From Papilionanthe hookeriana x Papilionanthe teres (Eukaryota; Streptophyta; Magnoliopsida; Asparagales; Orchidaceae): DNA of 64,000 bases. Of this stretch, positions 59,871 through 64,000 are shown piece after piece; position 1 is the first letter of the stretch; the number at the start of each line of letters is the position of its first letter. The notes beneath the pieces are model-generated. The model was given only the letters and a program-made list of their open reading frames with translations, searched no databases and had not been told where the DNA came from. Position numbers and translations under genes: made by a program. The stretch spans positions 117,237,738-117,301,737 of the forward strand of contig CM040423.1 in assembly GCA_022702705.1 (NCBI GenBank). The letters are read 5' to 3'.

Positions 59871-60165
59871 GCTGTACTAAGAACAAGAACATTAAGAAAG
59901 TATTTATCACTAAATATTCTTATTCACCTATTCCAATTTTAATTTTTAAAGGAAAGCAGGAAAAGATAAAGAAATATCAGGAAAAAGATTTGATTTGAAA
60001 GGAAGTATAAAACTTTATTATTATGATTTTCACATATTTTATTTTTAGTACATTTTTTTATTTTATCCATTTTTATGTTTTTGGGTTCGGACCCAGTCAC
60101 AAAGTGATTGCCTCACCCGTGTTTCTAGGGATAAGACTCTATTTTAGAGGCCACCCTTCGAAACA

Positions 60166-61420
60166 TCAGGATGCGTAATACTTCTTCAAATATCGTTCAT
60201 TGATTGGAAGCATTTGTCGTTCTCCTTGGCAATTCACAAGTTGGTAGGAGCCTCTTGAGTAGGCTGCCTCAACTACAAACTGCCCTTCCCAAGTCGGTTC
60301 AAATTTACCTCCTATCTTGCGATGTGCAAGAATAGGTCTTCTGAGAACAAGAACTAAGTCGCCAACTTTGAAAGTTCTTGGGCGGACCAGTTTATCATGG
60401 GCCTGGATCATCTTAGCTTGGTACAGTTCCAAATTTTGTTGCTCTGCAAGTATTTTTCCTTCCAAGTTTTCCAGTTCTTCCAGTCATAATATGGCATTTT
60501 CTTCTGTAGTAATTTTATTTGTAACTGCAATCCTGAGTGATGGAATCTGGACTTCCAATGGTAACACTGCCTCGGACCCGTACACTAAAGTATAAGGCGT
60601 ATACTGAGTAGGAGTCCCGAAAGTCGTCCTGTAGGCCCATAATGCTTCTAACAACTTCTCGTGCCAATTTCTCTTGTTGTCATCCAAAATTTTCTTTAAA
60701 ATTTGAACGAGAGTTTTATTAAAAGCCTCGGCGAAGCCGTTTTCTCTTGGGTAGTAGATTGTTGAGTATCGCCAATCGATCCCATGTCTTCTGACAAAAT
60801 TGTTGACTTTTGTGCTTCTGAATGCGGACCCATTATCCGAAATGATTCTGCGCGGTACTCCGAAATGGTAGACGACTTGATTTTTGAAAAGCCGTAGCAT
60901 GTGGTGTGCCTTTACTTCTCCGAGTGGAACTGCACGCCCATTTGGAAAAGTAGTCCGTAGGCGCGAGGATGAAGCGACGTCCTCTTGAAGAAGGTGGTTC
61001 CATCGGACCCACTATATCTCGTGCCCTAACACTCGAATGGCCACGACGCAATTGTCGGATGTAGCACATTTGGAGGTTGGTGTAGAACCACTCCGTGCAC
61101 TTGGCACTGGTGACAACTTTTGGCAATCTTCATGCAATCGGCCATCATTAAGGGCCAGTAGTACCCTAGTCTTTTAATTTTCATCTTCTTTTTCGGACCC
61201 GACTGATGAGCGCCACAAAGTCCTGAATGTACTTCTTTGACAAGTTCACGAGCCTCGGACCCGCTCAGGCATCTTAACCACATCTGATCAAAAGACCTTC
61301 TGTATAATGTATTGTTTATTAATGTGTAAGACAGAGTTCTTTTCTTGATTTGATGGGCTAATGACTTATCGTCCGGTAATTTTCTCGTTTGTAGGTAGTA
61401 CGTTAGAGGCTGACGCCAAT
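60166..61420 (-). pseudogene. Integrase of element B
   Basis: The better preserved of the two integrases. The zinc region is intact: VHSGLCGAHQSG (His-His) and CHQC (about 61100-61260). In the core, DIVGPMEPPSSRG (near 61010) holds the first Asp, though the preceding Thr reads Arg; IISDNGSAFRS (about 60840) holds the second Asp and ENGFAEAFNKT (about 60740) the Glu of the D,D35E triad. The C-terminal module reads FEPTWEGQFVVEAAY (about 60300), with GQF where gypsy integrases normally show GPY/F. Frames change near 61030-61126, 60900 and 60475. The ORF ends at about 60166, some 330 nt before the ORF3 start, leaving a spacer that holds the predicted acceptor. Confidence 0.88.
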
Positions 61421-62132
61421 CTTCCGTGTTTTCCGTCACTGCTCGTAGTCGATTCCTCTGCTTTTTCGATTTTTGTATCATATCCATGTCGAGCTGTGAT
61501 AGGACTCGTCGTCCTTGAGCCGACACTTCAACCGACTCATCTTGTAAGCGGGCAAATTCTTTTGCAAGGTGAGCTAGCGCATCCGCGAGAGCATTTTCTC
61601 TTCGGGGATCTTGTAGATTGTTACATTCGGAATTTGTTCCAACGGTTTCATGGCATGCCGAAAGTATTGCTCGAGTCTTGGCTTTAAGATTCCGTATTGT
61701 CCTGCGACTCGTTGAATGATCAGTCGAGAATCTCTCGTAGATGTTGATATCCGTTATTCCCATTTGAATGGTCGGTTCTAGTCCTGTTATGAGGGCCTCG
61801 TATTACGCCTCGTTGTTTATGCACGGCTACGTTAAATGGTAGGAGTATCTTAACATCCCCCGCTCCGGTGTTATAAAGATTAGTCCGATTCTTGCCTTAC
61901 CAGGCACTATCATTTGCAATTCTTTGTCTTTCTGTGCTGAGGACGCTCCGTCGAAGTATAGTTCCCAACGTCGATCATCAGCGTCTTCTAGGCTCATTAT
62001 CTGTTCGTCAGGCAAATCGTCGTCGAGAGGCGAATCTACCGGTAAAGGGTGTGCTACAAGGAAGTCAGCTAGCACTTGTCCCTTTACTGCACGGAGAGGA
62101 ACGAAAGTTATGTCGAATTGCAATAGAAACAT
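61421..62132 (-). pseudogene. Archaeal-type second RNase H (aRH) of element B
   Basis: MFLLQFDITFVPLRAVKGQV begins an open stretch (62132-61827) that contains WELYFDGASSAQKDKE with the first catalytic Asp and GLIFITPERGMLRYSYHLT. The next piece is frameshifted (NNEAEYEAL is not cleanly readable near 61800) and the open frame resumes at 61763 with GITDINIYERFSTDHS and ENALADALAHLAKEFARL. This is the domain that separates the Tat/Ogre group from other Ty3/gypsy lineages, lying between RNase H and integrase. Confidence 0.82.
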
Positions 62133-62149
62133 CGATCACCTGGCAAGTC

Positions 62150-63300
62150 TGCCAGAAAGTGTTGGACGGGTCATCAAATATTGCAACGGATTAACTTTCG
62201 AGATAAGGTTGACCTTATGAGAGAGCATGTAATGCCTGAGTTTCTGTGCGGCGAAGATCAGGGCCAAATAATGCTTCTCGATTGGAGGATACTTTACTTC
62301 CATCGGAATCGAACGACGGCTTAAGTAGTAGAGAGCATTTTCTTTTCCCTCATCATTGACACAGGGCTAGCGGGGCTCCGAGGAGCCGTCTAGTGCCGTG
62401 GTATAAAGTATCAACGGTCTACCTGAGACTGGGGCTGCTAAGACAGGAGGTGTCATTAAGTATTGTTTAATGTCCTCGAAGGCCCGTTGTCATTTCTCTT
62501 CCCAAACAAATTTGGCATCCTTTTTAACTAATGCCGAGAAGGGCTGACACCTACCTGACAAGTTCGAAATAAAGCGTCGAAGATATGCCAGCTTCCCTTG
62601 AAAGGATCGTAGTTGTTTTAAGGTTTTGGGAGGCGGCATTTCTAAGATAGCTTTAATCTTTTCCGGATCAATTTCAATCCCGCGATGTCGGACAACAAAT
62701 CCTAAGAATTTCCCGGAGGTGACGCCGAAGGCGCATTTTAAGGGATTCATCTTAAGGTTGTATTGCCTTAGTCGCTCGAAGACAATTCTCAAATCATACA
62801 GGTGATCTTCCTTCAGTTTGCTTTTGATGACCACATCGTCCACGTAGCACTCGACTTGGTTGTGAATGAGATCATCAAAAATCTTTGTCATTGCTCTTTG
62901 ATATGTTGCTCCTGCGTTCTTTAGTCCGAATGACATTACTGTGTAGCAATACACTCCGATTGGTGTTCTGAATGCCGTGAGTTTTTCATCTTTTGGTGCC
63001 ATCTTTATCTGGTTATATCCTGAAGATCCATCCATGAAAGAGAATATTTCATGTGTCGAAGCGATGTCTATCATTAACTCTGGAATTGGTAGTGGAAATT
63101 CATCCTTCGGACATGCTTTGTTAAGTCTCTGAAATCCAAGCAGATTCTGATCTGACCATTCTTCTTCCTGACTGGTACCACATTAGCTAGCCAAGTAGGG
63201 TATTGTTCTTCACGGACAAATTTAGCGTCGATTAGCTTCTTAACTTCAGCTATTACTTGTTGTTCAATTTCCAAATGCATCCTCCTGGACGCTTGTCTGA
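62150..63300 (-). pseudogene. Reverse transcriptase and RNase H of element B
   Basis: RT blocks are clear: VVPVRKKNGQIRICLDFRDL (about 63185-63125), a frameshift where C reads NKACPKDEFPLPIPEL (about 63110-63080), then FSFMDGSSGYNQIKMAPKDE, MSFGLKNAGATYQRAMTKIF and catalytic YVDD at 62835-62846. The thumb (LRSFQGKLAYLRRFI) is intact to 62490. RNase H (62480-62150) is broken by stops and indels; near 62400 the sequence corresponds to the missing SGR-to-NDEG part of C, so B and C complement each other there. Because long stretches are open, B is the better template for building a family consensus. Confidence 0.9.
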
Positions 63301-64000
63301 CTGGAACGGAAGTAGGATCTACTCGTAGCCTGTGAACTGCGACTTCTGGAGCTAATCCTAGCATTTCGTCGTAACTCCAACCAAAACAGTCCTTGAATTC
63401 CATTAATATCTTGATCATTTCCTCGGAATCTTCTTTATTGAGTAAGGAGCTAACAAAGGTTGGTCTAGGATTTTCGCTAGTACCTAAGTTAACTTCCATT
63501 AACTCATCTATTGTAGATTTGATTTCTTCTTCGAATTCTGGTGGAGCGTCTCCAATTGGAAGATCCTCGAGGTCCTCTGAAGCTTCCAAGCAGTCTTCAT
63601 TAGGTTCGCAAGTGACAACCAAACAAAATTCCATATCGTCAACTGAACCTACTGTGCTGAATCCGAGGCCATGTTTCGAATTGGGAGGCTGACCGACATT
63701 ATTCCATAATTTTTTGAAGTGTTGTGATCGGCCTTTTGTCCATTGTCAAGGTAAGACACCACGTTGAATTAAATTTTGAACACAGGGAGAGTACCACTCA
63801 AAAGGTAATTCCATTAATTCGGAAGAAGTGACATCTTCGAGTGTACATCGTTTTCGGTATTGGAAGAAGAAGTGTCATGGTAAAATTTGATTGGCTTTGG
63901 ACCACTGCTATGTACTTCTTTGACCACCATACCCTCGATCTTATTAGACTGGATCGGGGTCAGGGTCATAGTGTGTACATAGTTGTTAATCTTCTCGTAC
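63301..64000 (-). pseudogene. Protease-RT linker of element B (runs off the window)
   Basis: An open stretch (63634 to 63301) reads acidic sequence with EDLPIGDAPPEFEEEIKS, PRPTFVSSLL and KDCFGWSYDEMLGLAP, the usual pre-RT region of Tat/Ogre polyproteins. Right of 63634 the frame is broken, but HTMTLTPIQSNKIEGM (about 63980-63930) matches the linker after the protease in C (43800-43850). Protease, gag, leader and 5' LTR of B lie beyond the window. Confidence 0.8.

Larger units (their letters stand above)
21803..64000 (-). mobile_element. Element B: Tat/Ogre-like LTR retrotransposon, interrupted by element C, running off the right edge
   Basis: Read on the minus strand, B runs from the right edge: protease-RT linker, RT, RNase H, archaeal-type RNase H, integrase, an AlkB ORF, tandem-repeat 3' UTR, polypurine tract and 3' LTR (29285 down to 21803). 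The AlkB ORF is split: the N-terminal part lies at 58937-59837 and the C-terminal part at 30878-31329, both minus strand and in the right order, with all of element C between. This shows that C jumped into B. B's gag, leader and 5' LTR lie outside the window. Its frames are less damaged than those of C. Confidence 0.9.

Overview
The window looks like repeat-rich heterochromatin of a flowering plant, probably a eudicot (the species cannot be told). I see no intact host gene. Nearly everything recognisable is retrotransposon: a plant L1-type LINE at the left edge, and four large copies of the LTR of one Ty3/gypsy family arranged as a solo LTR plus two nested elements. The family belongs to the Tat/Ogre group: the primer site fits tRNA-Arg, there is an extra ORF ahead of gag, and a second (archaeal-type) RNase H lies between RNase H and integrase. 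Its LTRs are about 7.4 kb long.

Layout. 1-5489: LINE (ORF1 with a zinc knuckle; ORF2 with endonuclease, reverse transcriptase and RNase H), decayed by stops and frameshifts, ending in a short poly(A). 5490-8666: AT-rich spacer with a tRNA-SINE-like patch and a TA/TG microsatellite. 8667-16036: element A, a solo LTR flanked by the 5-bp duplication ctaac. 16042-21802: older debris, including a diverged LTR with a related 5' end. 21803-29285: 3' LTR of element B (minus strand). 29286-31329: 3' internal part of B. 31330-58936: element C (plus strand, about 27.6 kb), inserted into B. 58937-64000: the rest of B (minus strand), running off the window.

The most notable content is a third ORF after integrase in both B and C. 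Its C-terminal half is an AlkB-type 2-oxoglutarate/Fe(II) dioxygenase domain of the plant ALKBH9/ALKBH10 (m6A RNA demethylase) type. It lies between integrase and the 3' polypurine tract in both elements. A pyrimidine tract ending in CAG sits 4 nt ahead of its ATG in both, suggesting expression from a spliced subgenomic RNA. C inserted inside the AlkB-coding part of B, so B's domain is split between 58937-59837 and 30878-31329.

Other points: the C leader can pair over 18 consecutive positions with the bases just upstream of its 3' LTR; B and C carry unrelated tandem arrays at the same 3'-UTR position (45 bp and 83 bp units); each LTR end carries a degenerate copy of the LTR-end/primer-site junction; and C has very similar LTRs but a badly frameshifted interior with patchy CA-to-CG differences that may be sequencing or consensus artefacts. 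Working model: C and B use gag-pol for replication, and the AlkB ORF would act on element RNA. That function is inference.
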